From Opisthocomus hoazin (taxonomy: Eukaryota > Chordata > Aves > Opisthocomiformes > Opisthocomidae), in NCBI RefSeq assembly GCF_030867145.1, contig NC_134433.1, positions 10,119,216 through 10,183,215 of the forward strand: DNA of 64,000 nucleotides, written 5' to 3'. Shown piece after piece: positions 12,901 to 46,440 of this stretch (its first letter is position 1; every line of letters begins with the position of its first letter). The notes beneath the pieces were generated by a model. It saw only the letters and a program-made list of their open reading frames with translations, searched no databases and was not told the origin of the DNA. The position numbers were made by a program, and so were the translations under genes.

Positions 12901-13975
12901 TGTAGGTAATTAACCTGTGAACTGAGCACCCCAGCACATTAGAAAGGCAAATGCAGCAAGGAATTTGTTTAATCCAGTACAATGACGTGCTTGAGCAGAG
13001 CGAGGATGAGCCTACAGGATTAATTAATCGCTTTCATTTCTACCCTGGTGTAGAAGAGAAGGAACTCGAGGCCTTTAAAACCAGGCGTAAATAACCAAAT
13101 AGAGCTAAAACAAGCGCTATCTTTGGTATCGCAGCCATATGGACTGGCTCTTGCTGCTTCCTGGGAAGCTGCCTGGAAGAAAGCAACAGTGTCTGTAGTA
13201 AATTTCAGTCTCATTAAAAAGCAAGGGCAAGAGACATAAAAATCACTGTTATGGTAAATATGATTTTGCCTAAAATACAAACACCTCTTAAACTGCTAGA
13301 AGGCTGATTTTTCTCACAAAAGAACGCCTAGAGGTTATCAGACCTCAGAAGCACTCCCAGGCCCTCTGGTTAGCCGCTCTCCTGGGCACTCAGTGAGGAC
13401 TGAGCCAAACAGGTCTCCACACCTCTCCTGTCAACCTCAGCCCCACAGCAGGAAAAATACAGGCAACGAGCTTGGCCCGGTACACCCTGACCGCCCGCCT
13501 CGAGAAGTGGGGGGACGTGGCAGAATTCACCCCCCAGCTCAGAGCACTGGACTGCTGACACAAACCACTCCATGGGGGTGAGCAGGAACACTAGAATTAA
13601 AGAGCGTGATAAAAACCATTCTGGGAATACCACAGGGACTGAGGAAATCAAACTCCCAAGCTCCTGGCAGCATACCCGGGCCAGAGGGGGGGATGGAGGG
13701 GAGCAGCCTGACACGGGGGCCGAGACGGCTGCCCCGTAGGCCGGGTGCAGGCCAGGGCGGTGCCCAGAGAGGGGGCAGGAAGGGGCGCAGCGCGGGGAAG
13801 GCCCGGCCAGCCGGGCCGCGGAGAAGGGCTGCGGGCTCGCTGAGGGACTTTGAGGAAGTGCTCAGAAACGAGGGGCTGAGGAGGGGGGAGCAAGGGGCTC
13901 AGGGCAGGGGAAGGCCCGGAGGGGAGGGAAGCAAAGGCTCAGGGGTGGAGGGGGGGGGGTGTCGGAGAAGGCCCT

Positions 13976-14008
<33 letters not shown>

Positions 14009-14207
14009 CGGGAGGCGGGAGCCGAGGAGCAGCGGCCGCTCCGCCCCGGCCCCGCTCACCTTCCCCCGAGCGCAGGGCGGCGGGGTGCAGCGAGGCGGCG
14101 GAGCGGGCACCGGTCGCTCCCCGCAGCAGCCCGGGCGCGGAGACGCCGAGCGACAGCAGCAGCGTCAGGGTGGTGGCAACCGGCGGGAGGGCCCCCCCGG
14201 CCGCCAT
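9468..14207 (-). CDS. RHBDD2: RHBDD2, rhomboid domain-containing protein 2 (4 coding exons)
   Basis: The four exons join in phase to 377 codons plus stop; the human protein is about 364. The identification rests on the run VHRLITYIFVYED, the CGAIIIW stretch, ARG-type loop residues and the tail KTNPAPGTYPTQS, each matching human RHBDD2 in order. It is a multi-pass membrane protein of Golgi/ER membranes. Rough hydrophobic segments are at residues 9-27, 64-77, 88-107, 122-135, 145-166 and 171-188, followed by a cytosolic tail from about 190. By eye, the rhomboid GxSG serine aligns with Met124 and the catalytic histidine with Asn174, so it is probably proteolytically inactive. The start is the first ATG in the CpG island, and its N-terminus aligns with the human one. 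TAF15 lies 3 kb away on the opposite strand. Confidence 0.96.
9901..12028 (-). other. RHBDD2: RHBDD2 intron 3
   Basis: The 2.1-kb intron contains a T/GT-rich run near 10628-10690 and no recognised repeat or exon. The other two introns are 340 bp (12180-12519) and 1138 bp (12922-14059). Confidence 0.85.
12029..12179 (-). CDS. RHBDD2: RHBDD2 coding exon 3 (residues 184-234)
   Basis: The acceptor is GACCTCAG. The exon encodes GLGYCFCLDFPESVGSKLDQ and FPFSLLKRIPGLKYI, the last membrane segment and the following conserved cytosolic stretch. The donor is GTAAGT, phase 2. Reading through it gives an immediate in-frame TAA, so splicing is needed to reach the tail. Confidence 0.95.
12520..12921 (-). 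CDS. RHBDD2: RHBDD2 coding exon 2 (residues 50-184)
   Basis: The acceptor is GTGCTCAG. The exon encodes most of the rhomboid domain, including CGAIIIWYFA and GFMPVAFAMLG. The donor is GTATCC, a weak match to consensus, but it gives the reading AGEAYGLGYC that matches human across the junction. The frame also reads on past this donor to a stop codon. Confidence 0.92.
13977..14007. repeat. Poly-G tract of 31 bases in RHBDD2 intron 1
   Basis: An uninterrupted G run lies 53 bp inside intron 1, with a second run of about ten G near 13950. It can form G-quadruplexes and is a known class of assembly and sequencing hazard, so the exact length is uncertain. Confidence 0.9.
14060..14207 (-). CDS. RHBDD2: RHBDD2 coding exon 1 (residues 1-50)
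   Basis: It encodes the N-terminal hydrophobic segment, beginning MAAGGALPPVATTLTLLLS. It ends GGGGAAG before a GTGAGC donor, phase 1, and the split codon becomes Val50. Confidence 0.93.
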
Positions 14208-14340
14208 GCTGCCGCGCGCCGCTCCGCTTCCGGCCGTCGCCGGAAGGCCTGCAGCGTTGCCGTGGCAACGCGAAGCGCTGCGGCGCCCCCGTTACCATGG
14301 AGACGGGCGGGAGGCGGGGCGTTCCCCCCATCTTTTTTTC
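14208..14340 (-). promoter_or_regulatory. RHBDD2: RHBDD2 promoter with two RFX X-boxes and paired ETS sites
   Basis: A perfect-arm X-box, GTTGCC-gt-GGCAAC, is at 14256-14269. A second, GTTACC-at-GGAGAC, is at 14291-14304, 35 bp away start to start. Between these and the start codon, inverted ETS-type sites (TTCCGG and CCGGAA) occupy 14228-14246. The sites are 21-97 bp upstream of the ATG inside a CpG island, so at least the ETS pair may overlap the 5' UTR. The binding factors are inferred from motif knowledge. Confidence 0.7.
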
Positions 14341-14778
14341 TGCTCTTTTAAATTTTTTTTTTTTTCTTTTTCCCTTGCCAGAAGGAAAAAACATCCCCGG
14401 GGGAGGTGTGAGCTCCCGCTGGAAGCCCGCCCCGGGCCGAGTGACTGCCGGCCCTCCCGCCGTGCGCAGCCTCCTCCGGGCTCGGCAGGCCCCGCCGCGG
14501 CGGGAAGGCCCGGCCGCCCCCAGCCACCATGGCGCGGCCTTAGGCTGCTTGGAAGGACCCAGCGTTTCCTTCAGGTGCGGCGGGTGGAGATGGAGAGGAG
14601 CGCTGGCAGCAGAGTTCCTCTCCGTTGGAGGGGTCGCCGAAGACAGGCCTCCTCCATGGCAGGGCGTTATGGAGCGGGCTAAACCTCCTGCGAGGCGTCA
14701 GCCCTGCTGTTTGTCTGCAGAGCTGTGCACACCCCAGCTGAACACCACTGCCTGAGGAAGGGGAAGGCGCAGAAGGAG

Positions 14779-15435
14779 TGATACCCGTAAATGTAAAATT
14801 TCCACTTACTAGAAGTTATTCTAATTAAATCAAAGTAGATCCTTCCTTGCTGTTTTGAGAAGACAGGAAGCTCTAAGATAGAGAGGCTCCTAAATAATGC
14901 TACTTAGACAAACTTGACTCGCTGTTTTGGGGGGGGGATAGGAAAGCTCTAAGATAGAGAGACCCCTAAATAATGTTATTTGGACAGATCAGCCTTGGGA
15001 GGGCAGATGCACCAAGCTACAGAGATAAATAGGCACCAAGAGGGCAATGAGACCAGAACAAAACAGCCTGGAAGGACACGGTAAACTGATCTTAGAACTG
15101 AGTCTGCACAGAAACAAAGGTCAATCAGCGGACACTGTGATGAGGAGTATAAGCCTTCATCTTGAGACCCCCAAAGACCACCCGAGGATGCTAACAGACA
15201 TGCGTGAAAGACATTAACATATGCTAATTAGTTATTGGAAAAGTTATGAATATGCTAAGCATCTCTCAGAAATATAATTAATATGTATATTGTGATTGTA
15301 TTTAACCTGAAATGACAGGGTGATTGGCACGCACGTTTGGAGGAGAGATCCCCCGTGTGCCCGGCACTGCAATAAAGAATCCCCTGTTTAATAATCTGCC
15401 TATTGAGTCTGCAACTCCGGCTTTTCACGGCATCA
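14779..15435 (+). mobile_element. Solo LTR of an avian endogenous retrovirus
   Basis: The 657-bp element begins TGATACC and ends GGCATCA, an imperfect terminal inverted repeat with TG...CA ends. GGAG flanks it on both sides (14775-14778 and 15436-15439), fitting a 4-bp target duplication. U3 contains a 72-76-bp imperfect tandem duplication (copies from about 14849 and 14921). A TATA-like word is at about 15149, and AATAAA is at 15371-15376, followed by a T-rich U5. No primer-binding site follows, so it looks like a solo LTR left by recombination. The family was not identified. Confidence 0.8.
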
Positions 15436-15439
15436 GGAG

Positions 15440-17000
15440 GAGTGCTCCGGCGTGGGGAGTTCCTCTCCCCTGAGAAGCCCCTGCATGAGGAGAGGGACAT
15501 GGAGGAAAGAATTGAGAAGCTGAGAGAACTAGAGGCTTTGCTCAAGGCTGGTGGGAGGCCCCCAGCAGTGAGCGGAGGATGTGGCTCCCATGGCACTGGT
15601 TCTTGGACCTGCATCCGCTCGCCATGAACAGCTGCGTGGCAGAAATGCTCCCCCGCCACCAGCTCCTCCTCCAGACAACACCCCAGGCACTGGCTGCTGG
15701 CTCACATATAATGAGAGACCCATGAGGTCTCATCTACACAGGAAGGATCAGAAAAGACACAGCTTCCCCCACTCTCTCTGACTTTGTAAAGCGGGGAAAG
15801 AGTTGGAGCAGCTGAGATCTCTTCCAGCCAAGGGGATGAGCAGAGGGTTGAGAGTCCAACACCTTTTCCTCACCCCAGCTTCAAAGTTTCTGTGTGAAAG
15901 CAACGGGAGAGCAGAGCACAGATCTGTCAGCAGTCAGACAGGCAACGTGAGCTTGTCGCTCTGTCTCAATCAATTGCCGTTCCCCGTTTGTGAGAAAAAC
16001 CGCCTGTCTCTGAGGAATGTAAAAGCACTGAGAGGCTCCATGCATTGTTTGGGATCTGTCCTAATCCTGGCGGCAGGATCCCTTCTTTGTGGGCAGTTCC
16101 AGGCTGTCACAGGTACAGGAAGGCTCACGGTGTGGGAGAAGACCTCGTGGCTGAAGGAGGTGAAGTTTTCCAAGGAGAAACCGAAAGACAGAGAGAGAGC
16201 TCAACCCCTTTTTTTTAAATTAATCATTCTAGTCACTGCTTGTTTGGCAGAAACTTATTTTAGGCTCTGGCAGTGGGATCTGCCACCCACTGCTACGCCC
16301 AGGGGGGAAAGAAACGGACCAACTTGTTTGCACATCTGCTCAATCCGCTCAGCTGAAATCAGAGAATGCTCTTCGCTGCCTTTAAAAAAAAAGCAACACA
16401 AACAATAGGGTAAAACCTCACAGCGCTCGCTGTTTCCCCGGCCGACACCCGTAGGCTGTCACTTAGACATAAAGTGTGCAACTGTTAACTTCCCAGCTCT
16501 TGCAAGAATGTAGCTAGATCTGAAACAAGAAACACGACCGCTAAAAAACGATCAGATGAAACAATCAACGCTGCTTTTGCTGCCGTTTTGGGTTCATTCC
16601 TTGTTAATCCTCTTTTCCGAAGCAACGTCGCTCGTCCCGTAGAAGTGGCTCCCAAGACCATGACCCCTGTTCTTAGAAAGCCATTCTCCCATGTCAATAT
16701 TTGGCTTTTTAAGAGTCAGAACCCCCGGCAAACCTGTTATTTCTGGTTTATTTTTCATTTAGGACCCAGATTTTGGATGTTTTCTTTAACTCCGTCTCAA
16801 CAGCTCGCTTCTTTTCCCGGCTGTGCACGCCCAAAGCGTTGCAAGGATTTTATTGCCCAGCCTGCTGCGAAGTTTGGCACGGCGAATTCTCTTTTCCAAA
16901 GCTTGAAACACTCTCTGGCCCAAATGGCGATGCAGCCCCCCCGCTTTCCCTCTCCGCACCCCGACCACGCCCTGCGTGTTTATTAATTAAACTAATTCAA
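15440..17000. other. Intergenic stretch between the LTR and the TAF15 island
   Basis: A plus-strand frame of 201 codons at 15803-16408 has no recognisable domain and no matching splice context. The sequence just after the LTR (15440-15750) is GC-richer and encodes proline-rich frames, but I could not tie it to retroviral gag. The stretch is otherwise featureless and may hold regulatory DNA shared by RHBDD2 and TAF15. Confidence 0.5.
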
Positions 17001-17304
17001 TCTTTTAAACCATTCCCGCCCGCACTGCACAGCCCCGTACCGCCCAGCACGCCGTACAGCGCCGAGCACACCCCCCCCCCCCCCGCTCCCGCGTTGACTT
17101 GGTACGGCCCTTCCTCCCCCTCCCTTCCCCGCGCGGGTGGTAGGCGCCGAGCGCGCCGATTGGCTGCTGGGCCCCGCAGTCCGCGCGAGCTGCGGGTGCT
17201 TCAGTGTGCGCGCGGCCGGCGCGGCGCTTGGTCTTTCTCCCTCTCTCGCTCGCTCTTTCCTCTCCCCTCCCTTTCCCTCAGCCCGGTTAGCGGCCGCCGC
17301 CGCC
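17000..17304 (+). promoter_or_regulatory. TAF15: TAF15 promoter and 5' UTR
   Basis: A GC-rich island carries an inverted CCAAT box (ATTGG at 17159-17163). A run of about 50 nearly pure pyrimidines at 17230-17279 leads almost to the start codon. Such a tract near the 5' end is the layout of TCT-initiator or 5'TOP-like transcripts, but the start site cannot be placed from sequence alone. The ATG lies in a CGCCATGG Kozak-like context. A 14-base C run is at 17071-17084. Confidence 0.75.
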
Positions 17305-39654
<22,350 letters not shown>

Positions 39655-39995
39655 AGACCACTGTGAATATTTTGTTTGTCTTCTTGATGCGTTTGATAGT
39701 GAAATTGCCAGAGTTTTGCCTGCCGCTTCACCCATGGCCTCTTTGGATAGTGGAACTGAGTGAAACTAGGTTTTTATTTTGGTGGGAGGGACTGGGGTGG
39801 TTTGGGAGGATTTTTTTTTTTAAGCAAGACATTGAAATTTAATCTTGATTTCAACATTCTCCTCTTTTCTTCCCCCCTTCCCCCCCCATACCTTTTCAGC
39901 AGGCCCTAAGAAGGAAAAGGATAAACTGTAAAATATTGCCAAAATATGAAGTGTTTTGTAATACAACAATAAATGCTGATTGTTTTATTTGTGAA
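39655..39995 (+). terminator. TAF15: TAF15 3' UTR with poly(A) signal
   Basis: AATAAA is at 39968-39973, about 315 bp after the stop codon, with a GT-rich downstream element (TTGTTTTATTTGTG) shortly after. The 3' UTR is short for a FET gene, but later sites cannot be excluded. Confidence 0.88.
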
Positions 39996-42900
39996 ATCTT
40001 ACTGTTTCGCAATTACTTCACTTGCATGCGTTTCCTTACGCATTCACTGTCTTCCTGTGGTGTGTTCTAAGTAGTAAATAGTCTTGTTTGAAATGGCCCT
40101 GCTGCAGACCCTAGCTCTGTGCACTTTGCAGAAATCTGCACTTGGGTCAGTGGTGAGCCTGCTTGCTGTCCGTGCCCTCTGTCCCAGGCTTGCAGAGTTG
40201 TTCCCTGCTCCCTCCTTCTTTCCTTCCATCTGTCCGTCCCTCTGAGACTGGAGTCCCGGGTGCCCACATTCCTTGCTAGGAGTGCGCTGGTGGCCCTGCA
40301 GCCTTCGGGAGGAACAGGCAGATGGCGGTGTGCTCTTGTGCTGCCAAGGAGCATGTTGGGTCCAGGCCAGGATAACTCAAAATACCAGGTGGGATGGCTT
40401 AAAAAAAAGAAAAAGGTAATTTGCTACATATTGCTGTACTTTTTAATTGCTGCTTTTGAAGTGGGGGTGACAGCAAACAAGCGTTGTGTGAGCTGTTTCA
40501 TCTTTGAGATAAGATGCAGGCGAGGTGCAGCAGACGTGCTGTAAGCATTTGGGATTCAGCACTGAAGCCAAGGTTTGAAGAAACAAGGGAGGTTAATTAT
40601 CACTCCTCCTCAGACAAGGTCACTCTGCGCGCTGCAGAGCTGGCTTGGTGGGACTCGGAAGCGAGCACTACCACCATCAGCTTGTGTCCAGTCCCGCCTT
40701 CCCATCACAAACCTGCAAGAGAGAATGTCTGCTCATCCCATTCTCCGGTGGGTGAAATACTATAAATGCAAGTTCTCAGGGTCTGTAGTTACAGTCCTGA
40801 TAACTGGGCACAGAGCTGCACAACATCCACGGCCTCACACAAAGGAAGGGACAGAAATGGCGTTTGTTAATGTTTGTAAGCCACCTCCCTAACTTGGTGG
40901 ACATTCCTGGTCGTGGTAAGTTCCAATAACCTCACTGTGTCTTTTTAAGGTTTCTCCTGGAAAGCACAGGTACTGTCACTGCTCTGTCAGAAGACACATT
41001 TGTCTCGAGTTCTGGATGGCTTGTTCTTAAAACAGTGTTATTTGAGGTATATGTGTATTAGTGATATTATAAAATCTAACGTGTGGGTGAGGCTTTAGAA
41101 GGGCAAACTGTAGGCAGATAAATTCAGTATCTGTTTTTTTGTGTAAGATAAAAGATCTGAGACCTGATACTCCTAACTTGGTTCTGTCAAAAATGAGTGA
41201 AGCTAGAAAAGTCTGCGGTTTTATCGTATCGGAGCTGGTGCGATGGTTTTGAGCGAAGCAGGCTGGAGGGTGCTGTGGCACGTTGCTGCGCTGGCAGGTC
41301 TGAGGCAGCAGTGGCTGCTGGGTGGGGCGAACGAGGAGAGCGGTGGTCAGCAGCGAGAAGGGAGCGGGATGTGTCGCTGCCTGAGGTCTGTTCCCCAGCA
41401 CAGCTGCGCTGGCACGCCGCGCTGCGCAAAGGCTGCACGGGGACTGCGCCTTCAGCCCTCGAAGCTCTGCGGGGAGAGGAAGGAACGGCTGAGCCAAGCA
41501 AAACCTGGCTGCGCCGAGGTAGGCGCCGATCGTGTATCTGGTTCCCCGATTTCCCTGGGAGGGGGGTCTCAGCTTTTACCTCCCGGGGAGAGGTTGGAAA
41601 GGCTGGCACTTCCGATATCGGGGGCAACAGTTCTAGCTCCCATTAATACCTACTCAGCTTCCAACCCAGCTTTCTCCCCCAGGCTGAGCGCACTAACGTC
41701 TTTAAGCAGTCACTACCCAGCTGGATTACTAAGTAGAGCAGTATTCAAGCAAGCCACAAAGCTGGAGCTGTCACCACCTTCACAGCTTTTCCAGCCTGGG
41801 AACGATGCTGAGCGTTTGTTTTGTTTGTGTTCTGTTCTGCATCGAGGCGAAACACAACCTGTGTCCTTCCACGTGTTTGAAGACAGCGAGGACATCCTCA
41901 CCAGCTGTTTTGTCTTAGAGAAAACTGACAAGTTGGGGAAAGGGCGATACTAGTTTGAAGGCGCATGTTCTAGTTGCTTTTGGTGTAGAGAGAGTTAAAT
42001 TAGTTTAGAAAGGCCTGGGAAGTGTTTTGTGAAAGATGCGAACTCAGAGGATGGTTTAACTGTGTCATTGCCCTCCAACTGTTTCTGCAAAGTCCTTTAG
42101 CGCTGCAGTTTTTCTCGGCAACTGCCTAAAGTTCAGAAAGGCAAGCTTTAATGAGGTTAAAAGAAAAGTAAAAAGCACCAAAGAAGAAAAAAATCAGTAT
42201 CTAATGTATGAAGAGTTGAATGAATTTTAGCTCTTCCAGACTTGGTAACGTTTGCTGTTGACTGCTTGTGCTCTGGTTAAGCAGGCTGCGCTTTTAAATA
42301 CAGGGCCTTACAGTCGCACTGGGAATATCCCTGCCTTGGATTTATTTGTAAGACTATGCGTATAAAATGCTTTACTGGTGGTCGGCACTCTTCAGAAGCA
42401 GCCTTGGGGTTTTACTGTAATTGCTGCTTTTTTTTTTACAGGTGAGGAAGGTGTCTGTTGACAAGTAATCTTTTAACAGACCAACAGCCTACTCATAAAA
42501 AGGCACATCTCGGGAATCCTACTTTGAATTTGTCTGCAGTAGGTGCTCTGTGAGAGTTTGGTAGGACTTCACGTAATAAAATCACAAGCTATGGAGAGAC
42601 AGGACTGCAGCTCTGTCAGGAGGTGGTAAACCAAGAGAGGCTGCCCCAGCAGAAGGAGCGGTTCGGATTGTCTGAGCTGGGAACAGCTCTGCTCTGCTTC
42701 CTTCATCTCTTTATGATCTATCCTCCCATACGTTTTCTGAGGGGTGAGGTTTTAGTTTTGGAAATTGGTCCTGCATGGAATGCTGGTGGTTTATTTATAA
42801 AAACACATCTAGCACTTGCCAAGCTCAACAATGACTTTCTGGAGAGAAGCGTAACGGAGGGATGCCAGTGCAGAAGAGGCATGTGATCATTACAGGGCTG

Positions 42901-45900
42901 AAATGCAACAAAAGTAGCTAAACAATTTAAAAGACAGCCAAATAATCTCCCTGCTGGCTCCATACAGCCAAACCCACCTCACCCTAAGAAGTAATGCAGC
43001 TTAAGAAGTTGCTCAAATACCACAGTGCTAGAGAGAGAGATATGGAAGCTGTGCCTGAAGCCAATAGCTTGAGTCTGGGGTTTTGAGGCCAAGATTCAGG
43101 CAGTGCTGCTTTGCCTAATCTAGAAATGATAATTCCCATTTCCAGGGTAACAAAGAGCTCGTGTGACGATGTCCCCAGTAGATGATGTTGCTAACGCTGC
43201 TGCAGAAATTTCTTGTAAAGCCGTTGTAATAAAACACAGCTGTCAGAATCTGCCCAAAGCTACAGAAGGGCCTAAAAGCCCACTTTTCACATGAAGGTGA
43301 TGACGTCTGCTGAACGTGGGTGACGCTCTGATCCTGGAAAGAAACATGCATGGTTTTAGCAGTCTTCTGAGCAAAGAACTGGCGAGATTCAGTCAAGCCG
43401 CTCCAGCAAATGCAGCACAACTTGTGCTGATGTGTTTGTAGGAGGGCTCCTGAGCTGGGTGCAGCCGCTCTTGACCTCACCAGCTTCCCAGGAACTCTGC
43501 ATGCAAAAGGCAGAGCCAAGGAAAGTATGTACGGATTTTGCATTTTCTTTTTTTCCTGAACAGCTTTCTGATAAGTATCGGTTCCTGGCTCTGTTGAAAG
43601 CAGGACACCAGGCTACGCAGACTTACCTAACACATTAAGGACACGGGGAAGTCCAAGTCCGTTGCCGTGTCAGAACTTAACACAGGTGAAGTACCCAAAA
43701 GAACAGTGTCTGAGCAGGAAAGCTTTACCCTTGTGACAGCTAAAGCCAGGGGAATGTAAGCTGCTTGTGTCTTTGTGAAGAGCTTGACTCTTGCAGGCTA
43801 GGGTTGCTGCCTGTACCGGAGGGCAGAAGGCGGAACCGTGCCCGTGCTCATCTGATCTGAGCTGAACTGATCCCCGGTCTGGCCACTTCTCGGCCCCGGG
43901 GTCCGTGTTTTCAGCATCGCCTGACATGGCACCCAGCGAGCCACCCTGCTGCTCCCCCGCTGCTGCGGCTGTTGTTCAGCAGCAAACATCTGAGGAATGG
44001 CTGTTCTCAGGCGGCGGTGTCTCGAGTGGATGGGGTGGAACGCCTTGAACGCGTGCTTAGTGCAAAGCGGTGAAGATCTTTACCCGGCAGCCGGGGCGCA
44101 TCGCGTCCATCCTGGGTAGGAACCACCACCAAGGAGCAGTGGTGTTGCTGTTTGCTCATTTGTTGTGGTAAACATTCAAAGCTCCTCTGAGAAATCTCAT
44201 GTTGCTGAAGTGCCGTTTCGTAGCATGGTTTATAGGCTCCCTCGGAGCTCACCTCTGCCGGAAGCGGGCGGTGGTTCAGTGGTGGCTCCGCTGCTGGCTC
44301 TGCAGCGCTCGACGGCTTTGCGCTGTGCCCGTACCGACAAGCCAACCTCCCTGCTCCCAGACTTCCCGTCTGTGGTAGCAGCGTTTAGTTTTCAGTGATG
44401 TTTTCGGATTAATAGGTTAATGTTATTCAACTGGGAACCGTCTGGGTCTCCAGGTTCAAGCTGAGGAGGCATCTGGGGAAAGGGTTTTGAACTCCAGCTA
44501 GCTGATGGCATTGAGACCTTTAGCGTTAAATTCGAGATGGATGGGATTTTGTCTAGAAACACAAGAAATTGGGAATGTTTAGGCAACCAGAGCTTGTATG
44601 GATCTGTTTATCATGCTCTTCTGAGAATTGTTTTTTAGTAAAGCTTTGTCAGCTGTTTGCCACAGGCTTAACTTCTCAGGTGTAAGTTTTGGGGTAGAAG
44701 TTAAAAGGATTCAAACTCTTCCTTGTGCCCCACTTCTGGGCTTTTACCTAATGCTGAAAGAGTTGGAAATCGGCTCACCTTTCCACAAGATAGCTCTTCT
44801 GTTCCTGATACCGTTCTGATTACAGCAGCTGGACAAACATCTTTACACTCCGAGCCAAAAGCCTGCTGAGAACTATGGTTTGGCATCTCCAAGGCTGGAC
44901 TGAATTCTTGTCCGCCTGAATGCCAGAAGCCCTCAGGACTCAGCGGCAGCCCCGGGGAACGCCGGGTCGGGAAGCCGGCTGCTCCAGCGCTGCAGGTGCC
45001 CTCCCAGCCGCTTCCCGGCGTTACGGGGAGCAGAGGAGCGAGCTTCCTGCTCCCGCTGGAGCCGGGCCAGCCACTTTCTCATCGTCCGCGTTCTTAAGTG
45101 GAAGAGCAGATGGATCAGTTGCTTCCTAGATACGAACCAAACACGGATGCGTTTGCAGACAGAGCTGCTCTTGTTTTGCAAGGAAGCGCTGGGCTGACCT
45201 GCACGAGGAGCGGCTGGCCCTTGGATCTGGGCAGCACGGCCCAGCGTTCCCCTCGCAGCAGCCCCTCACGGCGTGCCAGCCGCTCGCCCCGCAGCCCGTC
45301 GGTCAGCGCTCGCTGGCCCAGCCACAGCCTGCGTGTCTCCTATCTCTGTTTGTCTCCCTCTGGCTCGGTGACTTCCTTACTTTGCCACGCTGTGCAGATC
45401 CCTTTCTCCTTCGAATCCCGCTTGCCTTCCCTGCATGCTGTCCAGCTGAAAAGCAGCGCGTTACGGGATCCTTGCAGATCGCTTCAAGCTGCACTCAGCA
45501 GATGCTCCTCTAACTTCAGATTCTGGCATGATTAAAAAGAGGAGGAAGAGGCCTGTGAGCTTTAAAATAGTTGTGTGGTTCAAGCTGGCATGAAAACAAA
45601 AGCAGATATAAGTCACATCCTATTTTTTCCCCCCCCGAACCAAAGCAGAAGCAAAACATCCTTTTGCTTTAGTCAAATTAAAACAAAATAGTCAAACAAA
45701 ATACTGCAGGGAGTAAACAGAGCTGTTAACTTGTCACTGGAAACCACACGATCGTCAGCTGTGTCCGAGCTGCCGGAGAGCTGCACTGCAGACGCGTGTG
45801 CGTCGTGTTGCCTCAGGTGGGGAGCAGCCCCTCGCTGTCTGCGGGCGAGGAGGGAAAATTAAGCCTAAAGAGTGCAAACCAACAGCCCTGAGTGTGTGTG

Positions 45901-46440
45901 GGGAGGTGTTTTATAAGGCTTGAGAGAGCGCTGCTCTGAGTTGTGGGGTGGCTTTTGCCAGGGCCCTGCAGACGGGTAGCGGTGCTTGCCCGGCCCCCTG
46001 CGTTGCTGTGCTCACGGCTAGGGCTGGCCGCTGCCGGGGAGGGACCCCCTGCACCCCAGCCCTCGTCCACGCTGTGCCCGCGTGCTCCGGGCTGACGGTG
46101 AGTGCGGGTTTGGGAAAAGCTGGACATGCTTCCTCCGAGCTTCAAACTGGGCAGAGCCCAAGCCCGGCCACCACATCTAGCAGGGGTTTGTCCCAGCACC
46201 CTGACCTGCCTGCGCTCTGCTCTCCGTCCAGCCCGGAGGGACGGCACCCGCAGCGGGACGCATCCTGACACGTCTCTGCCATGGATGGGGTGAGTGACAG
46301 CGGGACACATCCCGACACGGCTCTGCCATGGATGGGGTAAGCAAGCGATGCCCGGCGCGCCGGGGAGAAGCGGAGACACTGCGCGGGGGAAGACCGCGAC
46401 GGATCCATCCTTGGGGCTCCCCCGGAGCGAGCGGGGTGCA
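39996..46440. other. Intergenic stretch between TAF15 and MMP28
   Basis: The sequence is mixed, with GC-richer patches at 41.2-41.65, 43.8-44.35 and 44.9-45.5 kb that create longish frames on both strands. None shows a domain, a chemokine-type Cys pattern or in-phase exon partners. No gene is known between TAF15 and MMP28 in human. Confidence 0.6.

Noticed and set aside
13606-14682. A 358-codon plus-strand frame over the RHBDD2 promoter and exon 1
   Set aside because: It overlaps the validated antisense exon of RHBDD2 and is made of Gly/Arg runs from the poly-G tract.
15803-16408. A 201-codon frame downstream of the solo LTR, considered as retroviral gag
   Set aside because: No primer-binding site follows the LTR, the LTR has target duplications at both ends, and the translation shows no gag motif.
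43115-43543. A 142-codon minus frame between TAF15 and MMP28, considered as a chemokine or other gene
   Set aside because: It lacks the CC-chemokine cysteine spacing, a convincing signal peptide and exon structure.
39996-46440. CCL-type chemokine genes expected near TAF15 from human order
   Set aside because: None of the frames on either strand has a CC motif with the later cysteines; if present in this species they lie outside the window.
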